From contig WMCF01000006.1 of assembly GCA_009792885.1 (NCBI GenBank), positions 1,364,001 to 1,428,000 on the forward strand: DNA of 64,000 nucleotides, given 5' to 3'. The notes beneath the pieces were generated by a model. The model made no database searches. It was not told where the DNA came from and saw only the letters and a list, made by a program, of their open reading frames with translations. This document shows, piece after piece, positions 1-13,190 of the stretch. Made by a program: the position numbers and the translations under genes. Source of the DNA: Eremophila alpestris peregrina. Lineage: Eukaryota; Chordata; Aves; Passeriformes; Alaudidae. The number at the start of each line of letters is the position of its first letter. Within the stretch, counting starts at the first letter, position 1.

Positions 1-3000
1 TACGGCTCTTGTGATATTTACCAGGGAAAACTGAAAACTTAGAACCATAAAATCAAAGCACACGGTGAATCAAAACGCTGTGTCTAACAACATTTCTTTC
101 ACATATCTTCACTAACAGATTTTTGTAGTACTAGAAAATAAGGGATGTGGGATGGCAAATAAGCCTTACGCAGATTTACATTTCATGGGTTTCCATTCTG
201 AAAGCTCTGCTGATTCAGCTACCAAATCTGTAATGTGCCACTGTAATTGTATATGAAATTGCTGCTGTGCTGGCATGATTTTGCTGCTCTTGGTTTACAG
301 GCTTAACATTTTCTGTTTTCTTTGGTATCTCAATGCTATGTTTAATATAAAGTATTCCTACACATAGAGAAACAGATTCCAACTAGACTTCTCTGCATTT
401 GTGCAGACCTGAAGTAGCACTGCCAATTTGATGACACCCTCAGTCCTTGAACCTCTGTGTATTCAGTGTCTGTGTAGGCTATTTGCTTTCTATTTTCTTT
501 AAATTGAGACTGGCTGCTTTTGATTCTCCCTTGTTCCCACCGTACGTTGGACGTATTATATATTTAATCATCACTTACACAGTCTTATCTGCTTGCTATC
601 TTATGAGGTAAACAGTCCTGGGCCTCACCACTCATATGGGAAGCTGCCAAGAAGTCTGACTCATTTAAGAAAGGCAAGACGTTTTTAGATTGTTTACTTA
701 TGACCTCTATTGCTGTAATATCTTCAGACTTACTAGTTTTAATTTTTCAATTTATGTATTTCCCCACAACAAACAAGGAGTTTGTTTGTTTGATATTCCT
801 CTTTTGCTTTGCTCCTTTGCCTCTGTGGCATGGTAGACAAAATGTTGGTAGATCAAAATATTATGATTTGAATTTCCTAATGAAATAGATGGTGACTTCA
901 TTCTCTGCTGAAAATGTTAGAATTTAGAACCTTGTGGTAAGAAACCTTTATCATTTATTACTTGGCATTGATATATCTGAATGTGCCCTCTAAGGGTACA
1001 CAAACTTTGCACCTTATTATTGGCATCTTGGATGATTTTAAGTTTTCCCCTTGTATTGTGTTCTATTAGATACATTTTACATAACAATTAAGTATCTTCT
1101 GCAGTTCAATTCCCAAAGGATTTCAATGCACAATTGTACTAAGGTGCCCTGACAGCCTGCAGTTCATCCCACAACTCCCAACCCTCCCTACAGGGTCAGG
1201 CAGCCACATGCCTTGCTAAATCTAATATCTCCAACTCCAGTTATTTTTGTCACATGTCCCTAATGGCTGCTTTCCCTCATATAGTCAAAGCAATAGCTTG
1301 GTGTACATCTTCCTCACATCCCCTGACCTTTGAGCTGATGGGAAGACATACCTCTCACACCAAGGCACTCTGAAGGCTGCTGTGAAGTCCAAGTCCTCCC
1401 ACAGTCTGTAATTACAAGGCCGGGAAGGATGACTCTGACTAACAGTAGGTCATGTCTGTGAAGAGACCTGACATGGTATTAGAGCCGTGAGCTATGAGAC
1501 TTTTGGAACAAAATGCAGATGTGATCTAAGGGGCAGTAACTCAATATTTTCCATCCAGATGTGAGTAAAGAAAATGATATCATTTGGATGCAGTGCTGGA
1601 TTTCTCACAGGAAATGATGGTCTGATTTCCCTGAGGATGTGCACTGTGATACCGTCCTGTCCCTGTACTTTGGTACACACAGGTTTTGATAAAATCTCTG
1701 TCCAGGACTTGTGAGGATCCAAATTTCCAAGGAAGGCGGATGCCTGCTGGCAGAAGTGGTAAGTTCTGTTAGTAAAGCATTTACACTAGCAATAGTAACA
1801 AATCTATCCTGAAATGCATCAGGTGGGTTTGGTAGGACTTGGTGACCTCAGCATCCTTCTGGCCCCACTGCTTGGAAAAAAGAATTGCAACCCTTTGGAT
1901 GCCTGTGCAATAGTTAGAGAGTCAGCAGCTGGGTAGGTGCCAGTCTCCAGCTGGGACACAAAGTGTCTGCTTGCTTTATTCTCAAGTTTCAGTCCTTCTC
2001 CCTCTCTGTGGTAAAATGCTGGAGGAAAAGAAGTAAGAAAATGGATCTTTGATTAAATTCTTGTATCCATTCCTGGTTTAGCCTACTATAGCCAGGATAC
2101 AGATTACTGTGAATGCCCTTCAAAAACATGCCCTATCCATCACCTGGAGAGAATTAGACATACAACTTGAAAAAGTTGTCACCATTCAAGAAGTCCCTTT
2201 AAGTTGTGAGCGTGGTAGACCTTGAATTTTTTATACCTCCTTTTTCATCCCTGTGGAAATTATTTGGACTTTATTTTTTTTTTTCTTTTCTTGGTGATTC
2301 ATGGATCCCAGGCTCCTTCCTAGAGCTGTTTGGCTGAAAATTAACAAGCAGTGAAATTCCAGTTCATTAGCCTGGGTATGAGTTTGCAAACCTTTCTATT
2401 CCTCTACCTTTACGCTGTCTTCCTCAAAAATGTTACTGTTTCCTTCTCAGTTTAGAAAAACTCCTTTTCCCCTCAACACATATGGGCAGACACATACATT
2501 CACTGTCCCAGAAGAGCTTTATGCCATGAAGTTCTCTGCCTGTATGAACTCCTGGCTTTATGGTAGTTACTCAGATCCTCTCAAATAGTCTCATATTCTT
2601 CAGGTTTAATAAAGCAAGCATCTGTTATTCTTTTACTAACCATGGGATAAAGGTCAGCTCTAAACGCCTCATCATGTTTTCTAACTACTGACGTGAGACA
2701 CTAGTGCACAATTCCAGTTGGCAAGATCTGTCAGCAGATAAGAGGATATAAATCTGTGCCTATTGCCATTATTCCCCAACACATCATTGTCTAAAGCCTG
2801 AGTGGGAGGAAATCAAGGTATCAATACTAGCTACTGTTTTCCACAATGGAAGACTTGGATAAGCTCATCAATTTAGTTCTTTTAATTATATTTAATTTAT
2901 TAATCAGAAGTGTATTTGGTGCATTCACTGAAGAGCCTAGACTCAGTAACCTGTCATTGTATCTTCAAATGTTCCCAGTGATAGTGCAGCCCTCTTTAGT

Positions 3001-3060
3001 ACTTTATTTTCCATTATACCAATGGCAGTCCCTTGAGAGAAATAATATACTTTAACTGCC
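1..3060. other. AT-rich DNA, no gene recognised
   Basis: No open frame here resembles a known protein and none exceeds about 76 codons. I see no tRNA, rRNA or well-matched interspersed repeat. The part from about 1140 to 1480 is somewhat richer in G and C and could be an old, unrecognised repeat. A T-rich run lies near 2271-2290. I interpret the stretch as intergenic or intronic. Confidence 0.6.
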
Positions 3061-3520
3061 CTGACCACCTGGGACCTTCACCTGTAGCTGCAGCCCATGG
3101 GTCAAGGCTCATCTTAAGCTCATGCCTGGGAAACCTGTTCTCCTGTGAGCTGTGTTACAGGTTGTGATCTTGTCTCCTGGGTGGATTCAAACCTATGTTT
3201 TATGTCAATTGTCTTCAATGCTGCTTTCTGGATGGAGTTCACTCCTACTTTTGAGGTTTGTCTCCACCCTGCTGCTCCTACCTGGGCTCTCTGGATGGGT
3301 CATGCTGTGTGGGAGCTGCTATGCAGGCACAGCAGGACCATGCCCTGCTTGATGAGGACACTGCCTCTACTGTCTCTACTATGGTCATGTTTGGCTCTTG
3401 GTTACCCTTGCTCATTGGGCAGCATGTTCCTGCTGCTCCATGCTAGGGAGGGGTGGCCACAGTGCTCATCACCCCCTGGCATCATCACCAGCCAGGTCTA
3501 AAGGAAGAGCAGCCAAGTGT
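3061..3520. other. GC-richer island, probable unclassified repeat fragment
   Basis: This block is clearly richer in G and C than its flanks and carries three overlapping plus-strand open frames of 62 to 118 codons that start and end within a few hundred bases. Overlapping open frames in several phases are what GC-rich, stop-poor DNA gives by chance, so I do not call a gene. The frames are rich in Leu, Cys, Ser and Trp with no domain I recognise. Sharp edges against AT-rich DNA would fit an inserted element such as a decayed LTR, but no terminal repeats or target-site duplication were found by eye. Confidence 0.35.
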
Positions 3521-6500
3521 GGGCAGAAGAGTGAGACAATCCTTCTCATTGGCGGGCAGGAATTAAGCTGCATCGGATGTGAGGTGCACTTACACCTGAG
3601 AGATCATTCACCATCCAGAACCACTTCTCTAGGATTTAACTTCAGAAAACTGGTATTCCATCCAGTGCTTTGGACTTCATCATTTCAAGTGACTAAGAGC
3701 TCCTGTGATTTAAGGGTATGGTGTAAACATAACTTTGAAAATGTTGGCAAATTATTTAGGTGGAGTTTGAAGGTAACCCTTAACAGCTTCCTCATTTAAT
3801 CAGATCACAGTGGGAGAAAAGCCTGTTTGATTTTTTGGTGTGTTTGTGGGGGGTTCCCCCCCCTTTTTTCACCTCTGCCCCAAAGTTAGGCATGCATGCC
3901 TTGAATAGCCATTTTTTTTTAATTTTTTTTTCTGTCATTATTGTAATTTTCTTTTCATTAGATCATTATCACTCTGCTCCTTTGACTGGGAATTTCCCCC
4001 AGGAGTATGCTTTGCCAAAAGTGGTATAATTTCATGACAGATTTACATGGGAGCCGGTTTTTCAGGTTCTTGGTGGTAAACTGTTTGGAAATATGCAGAC
4101 TGGAAAACTGCACATTTCTGTAAAAAAACCTCATCACGGTCACAAACTTTTCTTGTTTTGTATAGCTTCTTTCAGCTCCTCAAATAATCACCAGTCAGCA
4201 GTGCAACCAAGGATTGTATCCAGCACGTACTCCTTATGGTTCCAGAGCCTTTTACCCTTTTAATATCAGCACTGCACATCTGATACTAAATAATTGTTTA
4301 AATTACTGCTATGGTTGAAACTTGAAATACTTTGTCATTTCCAAAAAATAGATGGGGAGTGGGGGAAAAACCAGCAGTTTTATTGTAATTACAAAGGTTT
4401 GCAATCTGAATTCTGTTCTTCCTCAAAGTAATACTTTGTGTGTGGAAAATTGTGTTCAGCACTAGTGCTTAAACTGTGAATGACCCTGAATACATGTTTC
4501 TGTCATGCCTCCCTCCAGAAGGTGACAATCCCAGAGATGTAGGTCATAATTTCCACATCTTAAGAAGGCTGAAGAAGAGGTGCAATGAATCCCTTCTGCT
4601 GTGCCCAAACCTTGTCCAATGGCCAAGTAGACAACATTTTTGGACAGTGAGAGCACATGTGTCACATTAGTACTACATCCTTCCTCTGTCATCAGTCTGA
4701 GCTTGTGGAAACTGCAGTGGAAGCTCTGTCATTCAGCCTTACAGAATGAAACCCTCTAACCTTAGGGAGAGGTTAATTAGAGCACGGTTGTGGTTGTCTC
4801 TGCTGGGGCTCCAGCCTGAGACCCCAGCCAGGCTGTATGAAGTTTCACAAGCACTGGAAGTTGAATTAGCAGCTGAAATCAAGGCATGAATATCTGTGCC
4901 TGAAAAGCCCAGCTGGTGTAACTGGGAGTGTACTTAGACAAACAGATTGGTGTGTGCATCTTTTGAAACCTTCCAGTCAGGCTGCACTTCCAGCATTCCT
5001 TCCAATTTGTGCTAACGTGTAGGAACTTGGCAATTAAACATTGTAATATTCAATTCAGATTTTCAGGCGATTTCGAAGAACCACATTTGAAAGTCAAAAA
5101 GTTTTATTGAAGAACTGTGTAATAAACTTATGATGTGGTTTCAATCAGACAATACATAAAGCTAGTTTTAACCTGATACTTAAATTGTGAGTTTGTTTAT
5201 ATAATGCAATTAAACATGTAATTCGATAGTAATATTGCTGCAATTGGAATTTTGCTCTCTAAAATGTGCAGCTTGTTCCCCCTGCTTTGGAAGTGTATTT
5301 TACATAAAGTTTTAATGTGCCATTTAACTGTCTAAATGTCAGTTTTACAGTACTTCAGTGTATACAGTATAAACAAGTGTAAGTTTGAAAACATAGCTCT
5401 TAACAAAATAAATGTCACATACGGCAGTTTATTTAAATATTAGGGATCTGATATTTGTGTGGAAAACACTGCAATTTATATTCAAATATTTATTAATCTT
5501 CTCAAACTTATACTTCTGCAACGTGAGCAAACTGCTGGGAAAGAAATTTCGGTCTCTTAATTTTGTATTCACATAGCTCAGTCCTAAAATGCCCTCTGCT
5601 GGGCTCTGGCAGCAGCCAGGGAAGCAAGAGCATTTAAGGTTGGGGAAACTGATATTTGACTTACATCATCCAGCAGAGCATCTAAATTTTGAAGGAATGT
5701 CTTATTAAAATTATTTAGAGCTTAAGAATGTGTAATATGGAACAATTTAAAAGGGAAAAAATTAGGTATGTTTCTTCTAGTTTGATGTTTCTAGAGAAAA
5801 AAATAGTCTTGTACTGGGATTAAACCACCTCTTGTTGACATAATTTCTTTTTTTCTCCATTTCTGGACACAAACTTAAGGCTTTATATTACTGAAACTAA
5901 TAGGTGGTTGGGGAAAAAATTAAATCTGGCATATTGATATTCTAAAATTGTGGAGCCAGGAGAAGCCACATTTGTTACATAAAATTGGAGCTAAGGGAGA
6001 GTAAACTGTTTCACTGGTGTTCACTGAGCTGTCAGTGCTTTTTTCCCCTACCCAATGTGATGATGATGTACAAGTTGGAGGAGGGAGATCTCAATTGCTT
6101 TCTGTTAAACATAATCTGATGGATAAATGGCCCCAGAGAGTAAAGGAGAGTAATGTGATCAAGTCAGTTAATTGTGGCTCTGATTATACCTCTAGGGATG
6201 GTACCCTGCTTAGTAAAAGGTAAACTAGGAGTTATCCTACTTGGAGTTTATATTTGCATTGACAGCTGTAAAATATTTAGATTGAATATAAAAACTCATG
6301 ATATCATTGAACTGGTAGTCTAATAATGTCAGCTTGTCACTAATAGGTTTTGTGATGACCTTGTCCAGTGCTGTCAGTATAGGACACAAGCCTCCACACA
6401 TTACTGCTTTGTATTTCCTCAATGTACTCAAAATTGTAATCAACATTGGAACTCTTTGTGGTTGGTATAAGTTGGTGTACGAAATCTGATTGAACTGCTT

Positions 6501-7895
6501 AACAAGATTTTACAAGAAATATTGTTGTTATTTGTATTGTCTTTCTTTAAGATCAAGTAATTTATCTCATATCTCTTCAGATTGAAGTCCTGGACTACTG
6601 TATACTTGCTTGGAACCTGGGTTTTTTCCCTTTTCTGGAGCCTAAATATAATATTTTTAATGGGGAAAAAAGCAGCCAGGACTTTGGCGTGTGGTTACAT
6701 GAAAATAAATTTGTAATTTGGAGCTATTAATTCTTCATGATTAACATTAAATAATTCTGTATGTATTACATACATGTTTTTCTCTGTGCAGCAAATTAAC
6801 TGGCTGACAATTTTTGCATCTTGGCTTCTGATTCTTGTCAGGGTCAGAAACCTTTTTTTTGTCCAGATGGACATGGATTAGTAAAAAAGGCATTTTAATT
6901 AAATGAAGTTGAAATTGTAGTGTACTACTCTTTGTTAGTTTAACTGCAATTGTGCAACATATGCTGATAATCCATCTGAAAATTTCAGTCTATTTCATGT
7001 AAAAGTAGTCACAATAAAGTGCCAGAGTTTCATTTAAAAATAACAGCACAACTGAACAAAGAGTGCTAAGTTATACTCTTTAAACAAGCCAGAATCACCC
7101 TGTCCCACAGATGCACTAGAGCTTTTGTGAAAATAGCAGAACTTTCCTGTCTAAAGTACTTGCCTTGCCTTTTCCTAAATTTTGAAATCTGTGTTAAAAA
7201 AAAATGGTTGTCTTGTCACCATGTTACACAATGCCATTTGTTATCTTGTTTGTTACAATATGCTACTTCATGTTAGAAAAATAAAAGAAAAATAATTATT
7301 TTTATAAAGCAAGCAAAGATGAAAATTAAATCCCTCTGTGCAACTGAAACAGAATAACCTGCAGGGAAGAAAGATGCAAAGGCACATGTCAAATTTATGT
7401 GACAGGAACAGGTTTTAAATGCCTTAAGGTTGTTTTTGGTTTTTTTTTCTTCTTCTAGGATTTTTTATACCAGCCCTCAGCTCACCCTATATCTCATAAT
7501 GACTGTTTTTCTTCTGATAAGAACATAAGAACTGCCAGACTTATGTTAAGAGCTGGCAAATATGATAGGTAATATCTGGGGTTTTGACAGGATGATAGTG
7601 AATTCTGTTGTCTTGTAAGCAATAATTAGAAAAAACCCTAAACCCCATAGCCTTTCTGGCTAAGGAATATTCTTTTTGTCCTGATGTCTGAGATATAGAA
7701 AACATCTGGTATTGTGATATTTGCAGTGATATTACAGCGGCTGCCAGGACATCTTTTGTTCACCTTTAAATCATTTCCAGTTAAAATTTAGGCAGGATAG
7801 TGGGAATAAAAGACAAAGCTAAGAACACCTTCCCCTCACCCTTCCCTCCTCCCAGGCTTCAACTTTCCTCCATTTGCAATTATTCCACCTCCTCC
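3521..7895. other. AT-rich unique-looking DNA, no gene
   Basis: No recognisable coding region, RNA gene or young repeat was seen. Short open frames of 60 to 130 codons look random. The stretch holds a G6/C8 inverted repeat at 3848-3863. From about 4980 to 5560 it holds a dense AT-rich segment with several TAAT-type motifs that has the texture of a conserved non-coding element. The latter is an impression only. Confidence 0.55.
3848..3863. repeat. G-run/C-run inverted repeat
   Basis: Six G residues (3848-3853), two T residues and eight C residues (3856-3863) form a near-perfect inverted repeat with a 2-nt spacer, followed by six T residues. Such a site can fold back and is prone to sequencing error, so the exact run lengths should be treated with caution. 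Confidence 0.7.
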
Positions 7896-8625
7896 TCTCT
7901 AAGCAGCATGGGGGATGGGAAATCGGGTTTTGGATCCATTGCTGCTGCTCATTCCTCCTCATGATCTTCCTCTGCTGCAGCATTGGGTCAGTTCCATAGG
8001 ATACAGTCCTTCATGAGTTTCTTCAGCCTGGCTACTTCACAAGGACTGGAGTTCTTCAAGAACTGCTCTGTCATGAATCCTCTCTCCAGGGTGCAGTTCT
8101 TCCCAAGTGGACTGTTTCAGTGTGGGTCCACCACGAGCCACAACTCCTGCCAGAAAAACTGCTCCTTGTGTAGGCTTCTCTCCACAGACTGCAGCTTTCT
8201 TCAGGTACATCAGTGTTCTCTGGCATGGGGTTTTCCTGGGGCTGCAGGTGGATGCCTGCTCCATCTTGGACCTCCCTGGGCTGCAAGGCCACAGCTGCCT
8301 TAGCACGGTCTGCACCATGGGCTGCAGGGGAATCTCAGGTACATCTCCTACCTCTCCTTCTCCTCTGACCTTGGGGTCTGCAGAGTGTTCCTCTCACAGT
8401 TTCTCCCACCTGTTATCCCAGCTCCTGCACAGCAGTTTTTACCCTTTCTTAAATAAGTTGTCACAGAGGTGCCACCAACATCTCTGGAAGGATGTGCAGT
8501 TGGCTGGAACTGGCTCTGTCAGACATTTGGGCATCTCCTGCTGTCTCTTCACAGAGGCCACCCCTGCAGTTCCCCCACAACCAAAACCTTGCTGTAAACC
8601 CAGTGCATCTTGCACCTTCTCTAAA
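7896..8625. repeat. GC-richer dispersed repeat of avian type, family not assigned
   Basis: This roughly 730-bp block is markedly GC-richer than its flanks and contains the longest open frame of the window, 221 codons on the plus strand (8107-8772), with other open frames on both strands. The text from about 8370 to 8620 matches a sequence I recall as widely dispersed in passerine genomes: a T-rich tract before a short TTAAATA motif, then a stretch centred on 'GGAACTGGCTCTGTCAGAC', and a terminal part rich in CCCCTGCAG-type words. I think it is an LTR or other retroelement part but cannot name the family. The open frames show no domain and I regard them as incidental. Edges are approximate. 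Confidence 0.5.
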
Positions 8626-10310
8626 GGGAAGGGAATACTGAAATTCCTTCTAAATGTTTATACAGAACCATGTCATACTTCTCCTTCAATTTTATTGTTT
8701 TTAAGAAGGTGCTACTATTTTATGCTCAGAAATACTCTTTCCAATGAAGATAAAACTGCCTGTTTTCACTGAAAGAAGCATATGCATCACATAGATAATA
8801 AGATTAGGAATGATTTTTTGTGTAGTTGAAAAGAATTGATTTTACCCCTTTATCTCCCACATTAAAATTATTTTTTAATATCTATTCTCATATAAATATT
8901 TTTAAGGTTGGGTAAGAGTTCTGTTTTCACTTGAAATGGTGAATGTTTTGGAACCTTCCTTCACTAGGACTCCAGTCCAGGCAAACAGAGGAACTGCTCT
9001 GTGCTTGCAGACCCATTCGCCCTGTTAAAATGACTTTAGAACCTTCTCTGTATTTCAACAACAGTTTTTGCTGAAATACTGCCCTGTCAATATGTCATCA
9101 GGGATATTTTACAGGGAAGACATGCCTTACTGTGATGCATATAATCCCTGTGACAGCCACAGCCTCTTTTGCCACACAGGAAAAGCTGCAAACCATAGCT
9201 GTCATGATCTTTCCCTCTCTTTATTTTTAACTTTAATTGAAAGCTCTCATAACAGTGTCTGCCACATGGAGTTTTTTAGCAAGTCCCTATCCTTTAAAAA
9301 AATATCTGTTAATATTTTTAACAACTTTCTTTGCATGTTTGAACTTTAAAAAACAAGGACTGTAAAGGTAAGAAATCCTCATTATTATTTCAGTAGTGTT
9401 TGTCCCTGGAAAGGGAAACCCACTTTTTTTCCTTTAATGGATTTCATCTATTACTGGCAGCTGATTTATTTTCTGAATGTTCTTTATTCTTTTGATATAA
9501 CTTATATATTTTTGCTTTATACATTGGAATCCTGTCTCATGTGACACATCAAATAAAATGTTTTTGTCACTGGTTACTTTTTTTTTTCTCTCAGAATTGG
9601 TTCTCTTTCCTTGGATATAGATTCTCCAGTGGAAGCCTAAAAGCAATGCATAGTTCTTCCATTGCATCTGTCTTTTGCCAGTTTGGAGACCTAGACATCT
9701 AATTTTCAACTTGATTTGTAAGCTGTGTAGCTGGTAGTGAATTTATGGGCATTACTGCTTTTAGACAATGTATTCTTGGATTCATCTTGCAAAGTTCACA
9801 TTTTCAGAAATAGTGCCCTTTTTCCCCAAATCCTTCATGTTGCAAAGGAAGTTAACACTTCCTTCCCTAAGCAAGATCTTTAGGGTGAAATTCATCTTGT
9901 GCTCTCAGTGAAAGCACAAAGGGTCAGTACTTTTATGTGTTGTTTTACTTTTTTATATTTCTGCACTTTTCCTCTCAATACTTATGCCTGAGGAAAGACC
10001 TTACATATGAAAGATCTCTGACTTATTTTTGCCACAAGTCTATTATTAGTGCTGAGCTTTTCTCTCTTAAAATAAGCTTTTAATTTTTTTTTCTATGATG
10101 AAGCTAAGATTTTGTTTGTTTTCCTGATTTATGACCTCATTTTTATATACCAATTTGCTAATAAAATGCTGGGCTTAATGCTGTCCATTTGGCATATGGG
10201 GAGACTACAGCTGATGTTTTTCTCTCACCAATGCTGGAATATCTGACATAAATATGTCAGTAGATTAGTGGATATTTCACTGTCAGTTAAAGAAAAGTAT
10301 CTCTTATCTA

Positions 10311-10350
10311 TTTCTTTTCTTTTTCTTTTCTTTTCCTTTTTTCCCTCCAG
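10311..10350 (+). other. 38-nt polypyrimidine tract followed by AG
   Basis: An uninterrupted run of T and C from 10311 to 10348 is followed directly by AG, which is the shape of a strong 3' splice site on the plus strand. The downstream open segment of about 20 codons has no good GTRAG-type donor nearby, so no exon is called. A decayed TTTTC microsatellite explains the run equally well. Confidence 0.4.
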
Positions 10351-12502
10351 AAACAGCAAGTTATTGCTTTCAAAACTTCAGAACACAAATCAGCCAAACA
10401 AGGTTTTCTTTCGATACAAATTTTCTAGATAAATCCCAGTAGAACTGGAGCAAATTAAGGAATTTGGTAATTAGCTGCTAATGAGTGATAAATATTCTCT
10501 GCCTGCATATATTTCCTCTGCTTTAATAGTTTAGGGAGCTCACTGGAACAAGTTGTTCAAACTAAACTATGTCACTGCTGAATAGTACTTTTAATGCAGT
10601 TAAGCTTGTTGAACATTTCCAGGTAATTATTTTCCTGTAACAATATACCTGAAGATTAGAGTGTTTTGTTAGAAGTGAAAATTTTGAAATATTGAGAAAA
10701 AAGAGAAAGTGGAGATGCCCATTAAGAATTTTATGGCTTGAATTATATGTACTAAGTATCGATAATAAAATGTTTTAATTCTCCTGCTAGGGAATTATTT
10801 TACCAAATTGAAGCCAGGAAATTTTATGGAGCATTATAATTGCAATTATTTTATTATTTTAGGGTTTTTTCCTCTTTTTCTCCTTGAAATGTACTTATTG
10901 CATAGCATGATCTCTGCATCCCACTCTGAAATAATTAAGAATTTATCAGGTCTCTCTCCTATATAATTGAAAGAACTGGTATGAAAATTGCTATTATAAT
11001 GATGAAGAACTGTGGAAATACAGACCAAGAACAAGCTTGTTTCTCAATTTAAAATAAAATTTATGCATCTTAGACATATTTGGGAACATTTTCAATACAC
11101 TGAAACTTCGACAATTTACAAAAAACCAAAGGAGAAGGATTTCCCTTTGGGGCTGAGGCTTCTAGCAGTGTTCTAATTGGTATTCTTTATATTGCACAAA
11201 GCTGGATAGATATGGAAGTGGGAAGTTCCTCTGTGCTAATGTCCTCCTAAGCACAGGGTAAATTATCTTTTAAAAGATGTAAATTAAAATGTATAGTATT
11301 CTTTTATCTGCCTCCTCTTTGTGTGCAGAATTAATACTTTCAAACAATTCTGCCTTATTTCAAATGGTAATTATTGTTGGGACTGCCAATACTGTGCACT
11401 ACATCAGTTACAGAAGAACCTGAATTAAACTAAGTACTACAGTCTGACTTTTTAAAAGCATGGATCAATTCACATTGAAACATAAGCACATGCTCACTTA
11501 ATTCCTGGTTTACCCACCTTTCCATAATTTTCAGTTCTTCCAGTACATGAGGAAAGGAAGACTGTTTAACTCACAGACTTTGTGTACACCAGGAACATGT
11601 TGACCAATATAGCTAATAATCAGACACCAGATAAAACCTACTTTATCACTACTTACACTGATTTCCCAGTTTGAGGTTCACATTTTCCCATTCTCTATGA
11701 GTTTTTGCAGAATTTTTTCCATCTAACAGCTTATAAGCTAATAAATTGAAAAATCCCCTGTCTTAGCCTGATGGTTTGCTCTGAGCAACAGGGCAGTCAA
11801 ATAAACAGGCCAAGCACTGGAAAACTGACAGACTTGAAATTCATAAGAGCAAGTTTAAGTGGGTCCTCTAAAACCATTTTGAAAGCATCATTAATCATGC
11901 CGGGCACTGAGCCAGTATAAGCAGCTAGTTACAATTGTATTACTCCTTTTAACAGAAAAGATGAACTTTCCTCGTCTTTCCTCTGCATGGCTCTTTGCAT
12001 TTAAAGTACATCCAGCCTCAGATAGAAGTATCCCTTAAGCAGGTTAGAAAAGGGAGACAGCAGGAGCCCTACTTCAGTTGTTCCACTCTCTCCTTCACGA
12101 TCTTTGCTTTGCAATGGTTTTCTTTCATCAGGAATATATCCCTTGCTTCAGTGGTAAAACTAGTAGCAAGTATTTCTTCAGCTAAGGGGTACTCTACACA
12201 CTATGCAAACAGGTAAAAGAAAAAGTGAAGCACATCTCTGGATTGTGCATTCCTCTGCCATAGGTTACTGAAAGGACACACTGCCTCTACCCAAAAATAA
12301 ATTCAGGAACATTTCTGTGGACAACTTACACTGTGTTCTATTGTTCTTTAAACATCTCAGCAAGCAAAATCGCACTGAACACTTACAAAATAGAACTGCC
12401 AATAGAAACTTATTGTGGGGGTCTTATTGTTCCTCCCTTGCTCCCAGTCAAACTGGGGGAGGATGAAAAGTGTTTTTTCCACCTATAAATTATTGCATTC
12501 AC

Positions 12503-12536
12503 TAATTATTCTAATTAGGAGTAATTATGCTAATTA
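12503..12536. promoter_or_regulatory. Cluster of four TAATTA motifs at 9-10 bp spacing
   Basis: The hexamer TAATTA, the palindromic core bound by many homeodomain proteins, starts at 12503, 12512, 12522 and 12531, so the spacings are 9, 10 and 9 bp. All four would face nearly the same side of the helix. The units around them are related (CTAATTAGG occurs twice), so the array may have arisen by local duplication. No gene start is visible nearby; a distal enhancer element is one reading, a short decayed minisatellite is another. Confidence 0.4.
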
Positions 12537-13190
12537 GGTCCTTTGAAGATAAAAAATGTAATTCTTCGATTTTACAGACGTAGCTTTCAAATTTATGGGT
12601 GTGGGTTTAGAGATCTTATCTTCTCAAGGATTTGCACAGCACAATAATCAAGAAGGTTATATGTTGTCCTTTAATTGAACGCTTTTTTGGTGCTGTTTTC
12701 ATTCAAAGTAAAGATAAACTTTGAAGACTTGTATTTGAGTCCACATATTAAATAAACCTGGGGTTAAACTTGGAGTTCTAGGAGGACTAGGTATGTCATC
12801 TTTATTTCTCTTGGGTCTGGGTCTTACTCTTACATGTTTTTTATTTAATTCTTAAAATACAGACAAGAAAAAATTGTGTTCAGTTCTGGTCTTGATCCCC
12901 TCAATTTAATGCATTTTCATTTATTTCAAGGTGAATTTTTACAATGCACATTTTAATAGCAAATGAGCAATCTGTATTCATTTTAACCTTTGCATCTTCC
13001 TCGTATGGAGATGAGCAAGTATATCTTCAAGTTAAGATAAATGGTTTGTGCCTGGAGATGCTTGCCAGCCCACCAGAAGCCCAATAAGAAGGCTGGTAAG
13101 AAAGCCCAACACACACTGATGCTGTGTAAAGTATCAACAAAAAAGGTATTTCTCAGAGTCAGCACTACAAGAAGAGTGAAGGTAACCTTT

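Larger units (their letters stand above)
8626..13190. other. AT-rich DNA, no gene; contains candidate regulatory motifs
   Basis: No coding region or young interspersed repeat was recognised; open frames are below about 95 codons and look random. Two small structures stand out and are listed separately: a long polypyrimidine tract ending in AG at 10311-10350, and a regularly spaced cluster of TAATTA motifs at 12503-12536. The segment at about 10440-10670 also has TAATTA-type words and may be conserved non-coding DNA. Confidence 0.55.

Noticed and set aside
3398..3799. 133-codon plus-strand open frame
   Set aside because: It straddles the edge between a GC-richer island and AT-rich flank, overlaps other frames and shows no domain.
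8107..8772. 221-codon plus-strand open frame, the longest in the window
   Set aside because: It lies mostly in a GC-richer block resembling a dispersed avian repeat, overlaps open frames on the other strand, runs into AT-rich flank at its end and has no recognisable domain.
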